Of a stretch of 64,000 nt of DNA, positions 12,471 through 25,000 are shown in pieces. Each line of letters opens with the position of its first letter. Positions within the stretch are counted from its first letter, which is position 1. This DNA comes from Talinum fruticosum. Lineage: Eukaryota > Streptophyta > Magnoliopsida > Caryophyllales > Talinaceae. The DNA is taken from NCBI GenBank assembly GCA_021018815.1, contig JAITYX010000003.1, positions 992,001-1,056,000 on the forward strand, written 5' to 3'. Made by a program: the position numbers and the translations under genes. The notes under the pieces are model-generated. The model saw only the letters and a program-made list of their open reading frames with translations. It was not told where the DNA came from and made no database searches.

Positions 12471-12499
12471 GGAAAATCGAAGTGCCCCGGTTGTGCTTT

Positions 12500-13461
12500 A
12501 GTCGTCGGCGAGATCAACTAAGAATTCCGATACTACCCTTTACTTGATTGCCTTTATGGGATGTATTTCAGTTTAAATTCTAATAACATGACCATCCATC
12601 TAGCTATCTTACTGCCGATAGTTGGCTGTCTCATAATATACTTGATATGGTCCATTGGCACTACTACTTGATGTGGGCCAACAACTAGTGTCTAAGCTTC
12701 TTGGTGGACCGGACTAAAGCCAATGACGTCTTCTCTAGGGGAGTATATCGGGTCTCCTATCTAAGAATTTCTAACTTAGATAATAAATCGCATGTTCTTC
12801 TTTCCCGTCCCATTGAGCTAGCATGGCTCCCATTGGAGTCTCCGTGGTGGCAACATATAAGAGCAATGGTTTTCCGGGTTGTGTCGAATTAGAACTTGGA
12901 TTGGCCAAGTACTCCTTAACCTTTTCGAATGTTGCTTGGCACTCATCGTCCCCAAATAGGTTTACCTCCCTTTTTTATCTTATTGAAGATTGGTTCATAG
13001 ACCGTAGTCGGTTTTGATATGAAACGAGTAATATACTGCGAGACATCCTAGGAAACCCGGTACTTCCTTCTTTGTCTTTGGCAACAACATCTTACATTCT
13101 TGAGTCCAAAAGACATCACAACATAACAATATATCCCCCATTGAGTGATGAAGGTCGTTTTTCCATGTCTTCCTTAGCCATCATCACTTCGTTATATCCA
13201 TCATCACCATCTATGAATGAGAGTAAGGCATGGGCAGATCGTGTTGTCAACTAAAATGTCTATGTGTAGTAATGGAAAGTCATACTTAGGGCTTGTGTTA
13301 TTCAAATCCCTGAAGTTGATACACATCCTAGCCCTTCCATCTTTCTTGGGGATTGGCACTACATTTGCTACCCATTGAGGGTAGTGAACCACTCTAATGA
13401 ACCCGGCTTCTAGTTGCTTATGAACCTCTTCTTTGATTTTTAAGGCCCATTCTGGTTTCAT
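12500..13461 (-). pseudogene. E0 reverse transcriptase and RNase H, palm deleted
   Basis: RT opens with KPEWALKIKEEVHKQLEAGF, ANVVPIPKKDGRARMCINF and then DFPLLHIDILVDNT. After a frame change it continues through KTTFITQWG and MSFGLKNV at about 13,105. The next recognisable step, near 13,060, is the thumb/connection motif (EVPGFLGCL, then RFISKPTTVYEPIF). Some 90 residues that normally lie between, including the YxDD catalytic loop, are absent. RNase H follows with LLSK and ETRYTPLEKTSLALVRSTKK at about 12,780-12,690. The protein could not polymerise DNA even if its frames were mended. Confidence 0.85.
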
Positions 13462-14070
13462 CCTCCTAAGTTTACTGCTTAACTAGCTTAGCATCTTCAT
13501 AGAGTGGAATTTTATGTTCCGTTATGCTTGCATCTATCCTTGGCATGTCTCTATAGGATCGGGCAAAGACATCTATAAACTCTGCAACGAACAAAGTAAA
13601 GTGCTTCTACCCTTCTAAATTTAGACTTTTCCCAATCTTAACCTCCTGGGGTTGATCTAGAGATCCTAAGCTAATAGTTATTGTTTCCTCTATAATTATG
13701 AGTGATTTTTATGATTTTCTATAGCTTTTATTAGTTCTTTAAGGATTTCTTGTTCATCATTAGAGGTAAAACAATTGAGAACATGAGGAGCTATAGAGTA
13801 AGCGAAAAGATTCATCTTATTAAGAGAAGAAAGAAGTACATCACACTCATAGTTAGAAATTGTAGAATTAGAAGATGAACTAACGAGAATTAGAAAAAGA
13901 AAAATCAGCCCTAGCCCTAGACTCGAAAGCAGACTACTCTCCTAAGATAACGGCAAACTCTTGGCCCTCTTGAACCTCAATCCAAGTGATATGCTTGGAC
14001 TCTTCTTCGTCGATGTCGGTGATAAACTTGGATTTGTTTAACATTGAGTATGACATGGCTTGGGACTCGA
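13462..14070 (-). other. E0 spacer between protease and RT (left part)
   Basis: Part of E0 that continues at 41,262. No clear domain is seen in it. It contains runs of Glu/Asp/Ser codons on the minus strand, as linkers often do. Confidence 0.5.
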
Positions 14071-15094
14071 TGGCGAGAACACCCCACGCTAAGCTCCACC
14101 ATTACCGAGAGCCGGCCAGTTCGATCGATAATTCTAAGCCCTAAGAAATCACTACTGACTCCTCATAATCCACTTTTGGGCCCTCATTATTGACACAAGT
14201 TTTAAGGGATTTTTCGCCACACTTAAAATTACTTGTCTATCTCCTCGGACAGGAGTAAAGGGCTAGACAAGTATACAAATATTCGGAGATAATAAATCTA
14301 AGTTGATCTTTTCTAAGCCATCGGTTTCAAAGCTCGGACCAATTTTGCCGATACACTCGGATCTACTTGGGCATCATCTAGGCGTCCTCGGTAGAGCTAG
14401 AAAAAGGAAAGTTTAAGGATCGGAACCAAGAAGAATATGGTGATAGCGACTACGAGTTGTCATAAGACTTAGAAGCTGTGCTATTCCGTACTTCTCACGT
14501 GAGTTGATTATGTGGTCCCCCTCTTTTCTCGCTGTCCTTCGTTCTGCTATAATTATTCTATCTTTTGTCCTTCTTTTTGTCCTTTAATTTACTAAAATGC
14601 ATCATAGCCTTTGATTGTAAAAGGGATTTATAACCCTTAGATTAGAGTAGTGTAACCTAGTTCTAAGGCCTATAAATAGGCATGGGTTTCACTTGTAAGA
14701 ATCAACTCTTCTTTTTGATATTGGCTATATGCTAAGTAAAGTTGAGCTAAGCTCCTTTCAACCACAAAATTTCTCTTTTGATTGACTAATTAGTGGCGTA
14801 ATTAGGTTGTGTCCGAATAGTCTAACTTATACTTAGAGTGGTGATATCTATATCTCTAAATGTGGTTAGCGCCATAGTGTATCCTTGGTGTTGATATCTA
14901 TATCCTTGGGTATTTTAGTTTTATCTTGTTCTTTTTATTTCATTGTTGGTTACCTTGTTAATTATCTCCCCTCGAGTGATTAGCCTAGTTCTTATTGCTT
15001 ATTTCTTTATTGGTGATTTTTAGTCCTTTCAAATCACTCGGAATTGTGTTTTGCATACTCTATTTACGGATTGGTGTAGCCTGTCATCTTGGCA
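14071..15094 (+). repeat. E1 5' LTR
   Basis: Begins TGGCGAGAACACCCC and ends CTTGGCA. It matches 40,251-41,261 along its length. It holds a TATA box at 14,671. The terminal TG...CA is present. Confidence 0.85.
14671..14679 (+). promoter_or_regulatory. TATA box in E1 5' LTR
   Basis: TATAAATAG, conserved in the 3' LTR at 40,850-40,858. A U3/R boundary probably lies shortly downstream. Confidence 0.6.
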
Positions 15095-15103
15095 CGTCGG
15101 TTT

Positions 15104-15116
15104 TGGTATCGGAGTC
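15104..15116 (+). other. E1 primer binding site
   Basis: TGGTATCGGAGTC, nine bases after the LTR. This is the initiator-methionine tRNA type of site, whose usual form is TGGTATCAGAGC; here CAG reads CGG. Confidence 0.7.
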
Positions 15117-15199
15117 TATCCAAGGGCTGAGCTTCCTTAACCCCAAACACAACCCTTCTAGCCCAAACACATTAGTCCACAAAGAACCCTTAAGCCAGA

Positions 15200-16270
15200 A
15201 TGAGTGAAAATATAACATTGGAGGAATGTTTTGATATGCTCATAAACAACTATAAGGAGTTGCAAGCTCAAAAGGTCTTGCTTGAGAAAGAAGCTAGGAG
15301 ACATGATGAAGAAAAAACTATCATGAGTTGGAGGAGACACCAACCAACTCACCACCACTTACCTATTCACACGGGGATGATGATGAAGGTAGTAATCCTT
15401 TAGCTTCTTCTAGTGAGTATGAGCAAAGAAGAGGAAGAAGAGGGAGAAGGTATCACTCACCTTAACCCAACCTAGATTTCAAAGTTGTAATCCCAGAGTT
15501 CGAGGGCCGCCTTAACCCAAATGAGTTTATGGGCTGATTGCAAGCTGTTGAAAGGATCTTAGATTACAAAGAAGCGAAGGATGAGAAGAAGGTCAAGCTT
15601 GTCACCATCAAGCTCGGAGGTTTTGCCTCAACCTGGTGGGAAAACTTGGTGAAGAATCATGTTGTTTAAAGGAAACCAAAGATCAAAAGATGGGAGAAAA
15701 TGAGGTCTAAGTTTAAGGCTCCATTCTTACCACCCACTTACATCTAGGACAATTATTCTAAGTTACACAACTTGTAATAGGCTCGATAATTGTGGAGGAA
15801 TACACAAGGGAGTTTGAAAGGCCGATGATTAAATGTGATCTGCAAGAGTTTGAGGATCGGACTATAGTCGGATATCTAGGAGGACTTGACTCAAGGTATG
15901 CTAATGTTGTTGAGTTGCAACAATATTCAATATTTGATGAGGTGTGTCTTTTTAGCACACAAAGTGGAGCAGCGAAAAGAAGGTCAAAACCTTTAGGAAA
16001 AGGTCCCGAAAACTCAACTATCTAAGCCTACTCAGTTTGGTAAGAGTTATTTTAACTCTCGGTTTCGATCTAAGTCTGTTGCCCAAAACCCGGTTACGTG
16101 TCTAAGCCCACTGCTACTCGGACTCAAACTAAAAACAAACCTTTTACTTGGAATGAGCTGTAAGTGTTTCAAGTGCTAAGGTTTGGGACATTTTGCTACT
16201 AAGCGTCCTAACCGAAGAGTAGTCACAATTACTAAGAGTGATGAACCAATATGGGATGAAGACGAGTCGA
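15200..16270 (+). pseudogene. E1 gag remnant with zinc knuckle
   Basis: Starts at 15,200 with MSENITLEECFDML and a Lys/Glu-rich coiled-coil-like segment. After a frameshift the capsid part is clear at 15,480-15,960: PEFEGRLNPNEF, ILDYKEAKDEKKVKLVTIKL, a WWENL step, VEEYTREFERPM, and VGYLGGLDSRYANVVELQQY. The zinc knuckle at 16,158-16,205 reads C-K-C-F-K-C-stop-G-F-G-H followed by TK, with Arg where the last Cys belongs. Several in-frame stops (e.g. 15,667, 15,746, 16,022) make it a pseudogene. This is the retrotransposon gag family (PF03732). Confidence 0.85.
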
Positions 16271-16399
16271 AAGAGAGTTATGCCTTACCGAAGGTATAAA
16301 AGAGATTGTTGAAGAGGCCGATGAAGGGAGTTTCTTGTGATCGGGCGAGCCTTAAGAAAATACAAGGATCCAAGTGAGGATGAGAGAGAAAACATATTT

Positions 16400-16770
16400 C
16401 ACACAAGGGAACCATCAAAGGGAAAGTCTGCTGAATTATTATTGATGGAGGGAGTTGCACCAACATTGGTTCCGTGAGCATGATCGAGAAGCTTCGATTA
16501 CAAACCGAGTTGCACCCTCACCCTACAACATACAATAACCGAGTCAAGGTAAAGGTCTTAGAGTTAATTCTCGTTGCTTGATATCTTTTAGCATTGGGAA
16601 GTTGTATATTGGTGATATATAATGTGATGTTATACCTATGGATGCATGTCATTAACTACTTGGTAGACCTTGGTTGTTTGACCGTAGAGTTATTCATGAT
16701 GGGTTCAAAAACACCTACGCTCCGACTCGGAATGGCAAGAAAATAACCTTAGCCCCACTTAACCCCTCAC
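16400..16770 (+). pseudogene. E1 aspartic protease remnant
   Basis: From 16,435 one frame reads IIDGGSCTNIGSVSMIEKL, the active-site Asp followed by Gly-Gly-Ser in the form usual for this gypsy group (normally D-S/T/G-G). Later GKLYIG, then CDVIPMDACH and RPWLFDRRVIHDG at 16,620-16,700 give the end of the fold. Two or more shifts separate these blocks. Confidence 0.75.
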
Positions 16771-16974
16771 AAATACCAAAACACAAACCCCTCGGACAAC
16801 CAACCAATCTGAGTTACTTCTAACCTTAGGGAAACTTATCCGAAGTTCATGCATCATGAACTCCGACCCCTGAAAGACTTGATTCTTCTAAGTTAGGATG
16901 TTTATGAGTCCTCAAAACATAGACACCCCTCAACCAAAACCCTTATTACCTAATACATCCATGTTTTTCCCGAT

Positions 16975-17848
16975 GATATACCCTTTGGCCTTCCTCCCAA
17001 AAGAAATATCCGACAGCACATTGACCTTATCCGAGGATCTATCTTGCCAAACAAGCCATCCTACAGAATGAACCCAAAAGACACCTCAAAAGTGCAAAGG
17101 CAAATTGAGGAGTTGGTGGCTAAAGGTCTTGTGAGAGAAAGTCCGAGCCCGTCTGTTGTACCAGCCTTGTTGTCACTAAAGAAGGATGGTTCTATGAGGA
17201 TGTGTATAGATAGTCATGTTATTAGCAAGATCATCATCAAGTACATGTATCCTATACCACGACTTGAGGATATGTTGGATGAGTTGCATGGTTCTAAGGT
17301 CTTTTCTAAGATTGACCTCGAAGTGGATATTATCATATCGGAATAATAGAAGGAGATGAATAGAAAACTACTTTCAAGACCAAAGGAGGATTATATGAGT
17401 AGTTTGTCGTGCCCTTTGGCTTAACTAATGCTCCTAGCACCTTTATGACATTGATGAATCAGGTTTTCGGATCATTAATTGGAAAGTTTGTTCCGGTCTA
17501 CTTTGATGACATTCTAATTTATAGTTAGAATGAACAGGAACATTCTAACCACCTCACACATATTGCTCAACTATTAGAGAGAAAGAAGTTGTATGAAAAC
17601 CTGAAGAAGTGTTCATTTTTAAGCTCGAAATTACGTTTCTAGGTTATGTTGTTTCAGCTAAAAGAGTAAAAGTGGATGAGAGCAAGATTGAGGCTATTTT
17701 GTCTTGGCCTACTCCTAAGAGCAGTCATGATGTGTGAAGCTTTCATGGGCTTACATCATTTTATAGAAGGTTTACAAAGACTTCACCACCATCACTCGCT
17801 CCTATGATTGAGATGCTCGGAAATAGCTCTTTTGTTTGGCCACCTCGG
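16975..17848 (+). pseudogene. E1 reverse transcriptase, 5' part (cut by E2)
   Basis: An open frame at 17,044-17,346 carries LPNKPSYRMNP, VRESPSPSVVPALLSLKKDG, MRMCID and IPRLEDMLDELHGSKVFSKID, the fingers and first catalytic Asp of gypsy RT. Shifted frames continue with the [12 protein letters not shown] step near 17,410, a YFDDILI palm motif at about 17,500-17,520, and the FYRRF step near 17,760. The reading ends in FVWPP just before the E2 LTR at 17,849. It resumes at 38,545. At least four frame changes are present. Confidence 0.85.
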
Positions 17849-19682
17849 TGTAACACCCCGTCCTTAAGAAAATAATTAACTTTAAATACATTCAAGATTA
17901 GCATGAGCGCGTGCATTTCAAATTTCAAATATTTTCACATTACTCATGTATATATACGTATGTGTATATATATATATATAAATATATATATATGTTAATG
18001 TTGTTTAAAATGCAGGAACCGGATGATGACAACGACGACGCATGAATATATTTTATAAATTTTCATGACTCATAAGATAATTAACATTATTATGTAGCTA
18101 ATTTATTTTGAATTCTAAAAATCCTTAAACAAATGAAATTAATATAATTTTTGTAAACTTAATATTACTAAAAATAAAATTCTTAGATTAAGATAAGTTT
18201 AATGAGCAAAATAATAATAGGTTTAGAAGATTAAGAAAATAGTTAGGATGAGCAAGTTGGATTAAATTAGGTGCTAACGGGAATTGGGCTAGAAAAAAAT
18301 GAATTAGGTCGATCGGCCCATTATAAGAGAAGGTAAGAGGGAGTATAAAAGTAATAAGGTAACCTAGAACCTCATTGTCCTAAACCTAAAGCTGGTTAAA
18401 CCCACAAATCACTCTCTCCCTCTCCAGCCATCGTCCGCTCGCCCTACTCTCTGCGCCCCTCCCGTTTTCACCACCAACCGACGGCATCGGCGACCCTCTA
18501 GCCACGCCGACAGCCACCGCCAGCCTAGCCACCAACGCCACCACCATCATCTTCACCGGGTTCCTCGAGCAAACACCTAGCAATTCATCCTTCCCTTCGC
18601 TGCCTCCTCCGCCTCCCTCTTCCCGCTTATTTCAGCCACCGAAAACACCACCACGACACACCGACAGCCGCCGCTACTACCTTCGCTACGCTGTCGCCGC
18701 CCCAGCCACCAGCCACCAAACACCGAGTACACCACCATCCTTACTCCCACATCTGCTCGAGTTTTCGCCTACCTCTCGCCCGAGCTTGCCCTAATTCAAT
18801 CACGGTGCCTTCGGTTGGTCTCGGTTACCCGGTTTCCAGGCCTGTCCGGCTACCGCCACCTTGACCGAGCACCGACGCCGCGTGCTACTCCCGGCAACCG
18901 CTCCGACCGCCGATTGCGGCTCTGTTTCGGTTCTCCCCGATCTTCCACCACCACCCTCAACCACCTCAAAAAAAAAAAAACCCTCAAAAAAATTAACCCC
19001 GTTCACTTTGGTTTTTGGGTAATTTTTCAGCTTTTAATTTAATTTGTTAGAGTAAATTTCGGTTTCAGTTCGTTTAATTAAATTCTTAGGTTAATTTTCC
19101 AGATTCAGATCCTTCATTTCTTTTAATTTAAGCAGTTAAGTTGTAATTAGTTATTCATTTTCTGTTTGGAGATTAAATTTGATTATGGTATGTATGTAAA
19201 TGATGCATGGAAAAATCGGTCGGATCTGGATATACCGAAAATTAAAGAAGAACCATGGACAATACTCGCATGAAGGACATTTATGGACAAATCCCTGTAT
19301 GAAGGGTATTTATGGACAATTTCGTATAAAGGACACTCAGGAAGTAATTCCGAGTTAGGAATTACTTTTGATTAGTTTACATGGTTATTTAATCTAATGA
19401 AGAGATTAAGGGACAGATTGAGGATGAGGAGGATAACTAATTATGGGCAGTTTATGAAACCGAAATGTGAGGAATGGATATCTTTGGGGAATTAGTATGC
19501 CCTTATAAAATAAAATAAGGCTAGAAAGTGGTACATAAAAGTATGAATAAAGGAGATAAATGTTCAATGTATCATTTAGAATAAAATTATGTATATTTGA
19601 GGTTACCTCATGTATATATATAAATGTATACATATATTTATATATGTGTTTAGAAGAAAGTCATACATATACTTTAAAGTTG

Positions 19683-19773
<91 letters not shown>

Positions 19774-20817
19774 TATGCGCATACAGTTATACATGCATAG
19801 TATAAAATAATATAAATAAATCGTGTGAATCAAGGACCTCATTAGTGTTCTTTAGTAAAAGCTAACTTGCTAATTTCAGTTCAAGTGTCTTTGAAATGAT
19901 TTAATAAATAAATAAGCCATAAAAATTCAGTTTATTAATAAAACTCTTATGTCCTTAATTAAGGTCATCAAACACCGGCGTCGTGCGTTCATCCGGATTC
20001 TGCCCATAAAGAAAAAGACGGAGGAGCGTTAGCAAGGTACGTTCATTGATCGTGCCCTTCAATGTTTTATTTCCAAATTAAGGTCGGATATGGCCGACAT
20101 TAACAATAATAAAGAATTGTTTGCAAATAATATTTGCCATCATTAATATGGACCCGCCCATCAAGTGCCATTATTTGGTACGCCCAATATCCAGGTTGGT
20201 AACCCCGTAACGGTTAACCGCCTTCAACCGGACTATCCGATCGGTGCGGGTGTGTGCACATGCGTTAGTGGAAACCCGATGATCGTAAAGGGATCCATTC
20301 GGATAATTAATCAGCAACAGTTTTACACTATCCACTCGCCCTCATTTACAAATGAATTGAAATGCATGCGCTCAACTCAATTACTTCATAACTATTATTT
20401 TATTGCGTGATAGTGAACGTATTGAGCTTCGGCTCACATTTCGAAAATGTTTTCTTGTTTTGTTTTAGGTAAAGGTGCGGAAGATTTGAAGCAAAGGTCC
20501 GTTAAGGACTTAGAGGCTCGCAGTGATAACCTAGTTGGAGTATCAAGGGTTAAGTGCCGTTGTCGTAGTTTACCGGATCGTAGTCTATACTTATGCTTAA
20601 TCTTCGTACAAGTTAAAGTTTATGCCTTATCATGAGACACTTGCTTGTTAGTGGCAAAAGTAAGTAACCGGGGTTAAAAACGTATCTATTGTTATAGCCT
20701 TGCCCTTTCCTCCGGTAAGGGCGGCGGTAATGCCCTCGACCTACTTTCCGCTGCTCTAATCATCGGCTAGCGGCTTGCTTAGTCTAAAATCGGTGATTAT
20801 GGGTTTGGGGCGTTACG
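17849..20817 (+). repeat. E2 5' LTR
   Basis: 2,969 bp. Starts TGTAACACC and ends CGTTACG (last A changed). A Pro/Ser/Thr-coding, CCACC-rich leader-like block lies at 18,420-18,960, followed by an A-run. It contains a long (AT)n array absent from the 3' copy. Frames over the CCACC block are low-complexity and not credible genes. Confidence 0.92.
19684..19770. repeat. (AT)n microsatellite in E2 5' LTR
   Basis: 87 bases of pure AT/TA. The matching place in the 3' LTR (about 37,476-37,496) has only a short irregular TATAAATATATG stretch. Confidence 0.97.
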
Positions 20818-20821
20818 GATA

Positions 20822-20834
20822 TGGTATCGAGCCT
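20822..20834 (+). other. E2 primer binding site
   Basis: TGGTATCGAGCCT, four bases after the LTR. It is an initiator-Met tRNA site (usual TGGTATCAGAGCC) lacking one base where CAGAG reads CGAG. Confidence 0.75.
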
Positions 20835-21635
20835 AGGTTTAAGAGATTCCTGCGAGCCATATAGGAACCATGAGGATTGAGTTAGAATAGGAAGTATAAG
20901 TGCCTTATTGTTAAATGTTTGTACGAAGTGCAAAATGGAAAATAGTCATAATGCCCAATTAAATCTCAAAGTTGTTAACAATAGTTAACATGAGGATGAT
21001 AATCCTAAACAAATGGAGGACCATACATCCATACACCTTCATATGCCTATCAACAGGAAGTTGACAAAACTCAACTCCCCTTCCTATCCAAATTTCAAAG
21101 ATAAATATCAACTCTATATATACCAAGGAAAACATACCCAAAGGAACATATCTACCCCTATGGATTCTCCAACAATATAGGAAGCAAACCAAAATGCCAA
21201 AAGGAACCCTAAAGGATATGATGGGAAGATTGATTAGGAATATAGAAGAGAAGTTGCAATTATTGAAGACCAAAAAGGTGACTATAAGAACATCACATTT
21301 AGCGGGAAAGGTAAGACATATAGTAAAACACGATTATAGGAGATATTAGGGAAGTGAGTTTACATTTGGCCAAATTTTGAAGAAAATTAGGGCTGAGTTT
21401 TACTCTTCTCGAGTTGAAGGAAAAGAGTTTTAAGAAAGGGACAACTTAGAAAACCCCCAAATGGAATTATTGAGGAAACCAAAACCACAATGGGAACCGC
21501 ATGCCAAGAAGGGCCAAAACTCAACCAAATCAAAAATTTTGTGTCCATTATCCATGAATCATGTAATATGATAGAACCTTCGTAAAGAAATTCTGATAAC
21601 AATGGTTAGGGAAGATTTTACCACTAACCTCATTC
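20835..21635 (+). other. E2 leader and unrecognisable gag region
   Basis: About 800 bases between the primer site and the first protease trace, shorter than a normal gag of this clade. I see no capsid or zinc-knuckle motif. Most of gag has probably been deleted, or decayed beyond reading. Confidence 0.5.
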
Positions 21636-21639
21636 AGTT

Positions 21640-23302
21640 TGATTTAATCGACCTTGAGATAATGTCTGGGAAGAGAGAAAGGATTATCGAATTGGGATGC
21701 CAAGGATTTATTGCGGAAAACGAAAGGGCGATAATAGAGAATTGCTAAGGATAGAATATAGGCTATATCGTAATAAGAATGTAAGGAAATATTTCATGAT
21801 ATCTTTGGGTAAATACAACGAGACTTTTGGGGAAAAAAAATATCAAGGTTATTGGTGTTATACTATTAAAAGAGGAAAAAGTGAGACTCGAGGATATTCC
21901 GGTGATAAGTGAATTCCCGATGTTTCCCTCGGGAACTTTCGGGATTACCGCCTCGAAAGAAGTAGATTTTGAAGTAGAATTATATCCGAAGCTCGACCCA
22001 TTTCTAAAGCATCCTACATAATGGCCCCAGCGGAGTTGAAAGAATTGAAAGGTCAATTGGAAGAACTTATGGAGAAAGTATCTATCCAATTAAGTACTTG
22101 ACCTTGGAGAGCACTAGTGTTACTTGTGAAGAAAAAGGATGGCACCTTGTGGTTATGCATTGATTATAAGGAGTTGAATAAACTTACGATCAAGAATAAA
22201 TGTCCTCTACCCCGGATCGACGATTTATTCGATCAACTACAAGGTGCGGAAATATTTTCAAAAATAGACTTAAGGTCCGGATACCATCAACTTAGGATAA
22301 GGAGTGACGACATACCCAAAGCTGCGTTTCGAACTCGGTATGGCCATTATGAGTTTGTTGTCATGCCTTTTGGGTTAACTAATGCACCTGCCAAGTTCAT
22401 GGATCCGATGAATAGGATTTTCAGACCTTATGTGGACAAATTTGTGGTCGTTTTCATTGGTGATATATTGGTGTACTCGAAGAATAAAGAAGAACATGTC
22501 TATCATTTGAGGATAGTATTGCAAGTCTTAAGGGAGCATCCGTTATATGCCAAGTTACAAAAGTGTGAGTTCTGGTTAAAGGAAGTGACGTTTTTAGGTC
22601 ATGTGATATCTCGGGAGGGGATAAAGGGAGACCCACACAAGATACAAGCGAGTTACCGAATGACCTAGACCAACCAATGTCACTGAGGTGAGAAGTTTTC
22701 TAGGGTTAGCTGCATACTATCGGAGATTTGTACAAGGCTTTTTAAAATTGGCCTTGCCTATGACTAACCTCTTAAGGAAAACCACCAAATTTGAATGGTC
22801 TACTGAATGTGAAAAAGCATTCCAATCCTTGAAAGGCAAGGCGACTACTACCCCAGTTCTGACCCTTCCTGAAGAAGGTAAGGAGTATACTATCTATAGT
22901 GATGCTTCGAAGAACGAGGTTAGGGTGTGTATTGATGCAAAATGGTAAAGTGGTAGCATATTCTTCTCAGCAATTAAAACCATATGAAGGAAATTACCCT
23001 ACTCATGATTTGGAGTTAGGCTGCAGATCGTGGTTGCTTTGAAAATTTGGAGACATTATTTATATGGGGTATCTTGTAAGGTATATACCGATCACCAAAG
23101 TTTGAAGTACGTGTTCACTCAAAAGGAGCTTAATTTGAGACAAGGGAAATGGTTGCGACCGTTAAAAGATTATGACTTGGAGATTCACTACCATCTAGGT
23201 AGATCCAATGTTGTGGCTGAGGCCTTAAGTAGAAAAACTCAACATAACGTGAATACCTTGATTATCACCCAACCAATCCTTATTCGGGGATTACACGAGT
23301 AG
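21640..23302 (+). pseudogene. E2 protease trace, reverse transcriptase and RNase H
   Basis: Protease end: LIDLEIM near 21,645 and RIYCGKRK near 21,702. The linker LEDIPVISEFPMFPSG is at 21,881-21,928. RT runs in one frame from 22,117 to 22,662: [56 protein letters not shown], then [11 protein letters not shown] where the normal motif is F-x-D-D, so the first Asp of the pair is Gly. [11 protein letters not shown] and, after a shift at about 22,670, RSFLGLAAYYRRFVQGF complete it. RNase H has [11 protein letters not shown] and, after another shift, [20 protein letters not shown] and [13 protein letters not shown]. Inactive as read. Confidence 0.92.
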
Positions 23303-23412
23303 GAATTGAGATCGATCGACACCAAGGAGACAAAGGGGTGCTAAACTTTTTAGAAGTCGGACCTTCAATTGCAGATGAGATCAAAATAGGACGAGAGGAA
23401 AGATGAGAAGTT

Positions 23413-24987
23413 TGAAGGTTTGCTCGGGGAGAGTCCGAGTCACCCTAGAGGGGGTGAATAGGGTGATAGAAGATTCTTGAGAAAATCAAACTCTTTTGCA
23501 CGAGAATAGAGACAGAGACAGATTCCGAGTATATCAACGAGGTCGAAAAGATTGGACTCAAAAGGCTATCAATCGAAAGAGCAAGAGCGAGTAAAGCTGT
23601 CCGAGTCTAAAATGAACTCGGAACGATAACACTTAGAATTTACGTGGAAACCCTCCCGGGGCAGAAAACCATGGACCGTGTCAATCCGGACACGAAGTCA
23701 AATTCACTATTTTGAGTCCACAAAATACCGTGAACTGACTGAACCCGAGTTGCTCCCTTAGACAACTCTATATAAGTTTTCCTAGACTCAAAAATTCCCT
23801 TATCCGATCTAGTACTTCCTAGCTGAGATAACCCTTACAGACTAGGGACAACTAAGCTGAGTTAACCCTTATAGCTTAGTCAAGGGACCTTACAAAGAAT
23901 GTAAGAAAGAGTTTGTAATCGAGTACAAGACCTTACAACTTAGAAAGTAATGAATTACGAGTGGGAGTTGTAAGTTGAAGATTGAAAGTAAATACAATAA
24001 CTTTGAGCAAGTATGTGTATTAACAATATGTTCGACAACCTTCAAGTCTTGTGAGATGGCTTCTATTTATAGATGACCAGGCAGAGTAGCCGTTATCTTC
24101 ATCTGCTGAATGAGAGTCCTCTGTGACCGTTGATAGAAGCTTTCGAGTCACTCGGAAAGTATCCGTTGTAATATGAACGTTGGACAACGGTTTAACTCTC
24201 TTGGAAGTCCCAAAACCATTAGCGGTGTCTTGAAAGATAAGGTGGAAACCACCGTTAAGCTTGGCGTTCCAGTTTTCTAGATTTGGAAACAGACGGCCAC
24301 GACACAATCTACTGGGACTGGAGTAGAGAAGGTGAAGAGCCATGTCTGCTGGTGATTTGACGTTACGAAGCCGGTTACTTTTGTAGTTTGAAAAGTGTAT
24401 CCTCGATTGAATAACCTACAAAAGTAAATCAATTTTGGTTCTCAAAGTATAAAATACTTTGGCCCAACATTAGACACGAGATAATAAAGTAATTACGATA
24501 AATAAACCAACTTATTATCCGAGTCGAAACGGAATGGAATTTTACGAGTGCAATATCCATGATACTCGAATTCCATCCGACTTAGTCTAAGCGAAGAATA
24601 ATGTTCAATAAAGAATATCGGAGAGGATTAACTTGATATAGACTAAGCATGAAACAAGCTAAGAATACTGACTATAACAAAATAGGACTTGTAACCACAA
24701 GTCAGATTACGAGTGAGAAAAGACGAAATACTAGTCTATTCAATCTGCGATAAAAGCGAGTGATGCTTGGACTCATAACAAAGAACCGGTTTTACGAGTC
24801 AGCTTACGAGATAAGCAAGAAATATAATAAGTAATATCTATATCACTTAGAAAAGATACTATTTTACTCAAATAAGTTTCGAGATACGAGAGAATGCCTT
24901 GGAATCAAAACTCTATAGGTATGACGTTGTTATACCCGATTCCTTTTATACAACTCGGAAAAGTATTGATCGATGTCCGAGTCTTCA
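23413..24987 (-). repeat. E3 3' LTR
   Basis: 1,575 bp, near-identical to 32,605-34,193 except for many one- to two-base changes around CAG/CGAG words. TATA box on the minus strand (CTATTTATAG on the plus strand at about 24,062-24,071). Confidence 0.92.
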
Positions 24988-25000
24988 ATCTCCCCTTTTT
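24988..25000 (-). other. E3 polypurine tract
   Basis: Plus strand ATCTCCCCTTTTT, i.e. AAAAAGGGGAGAT on the coding strand, directly abutting the 3' LTR. This is the second-strand primer. Confidence 0.8.

Noticed and set aside
18386..19042. Open frames in the CCACC/CCGCC-rich part of the E2 LTRs (also 36,333-36,845)
   Set aside because: Present in both LTRs, low-complexity Pro/Ser/Thr sequence, frame not conserved between the two LTRs. More likely an untranslated leader.
19560..19842. Open frames of Tyr/Ile repeats on both strands
   Set aside because: Direct translation of the AT microsatellite; no coding meaning.
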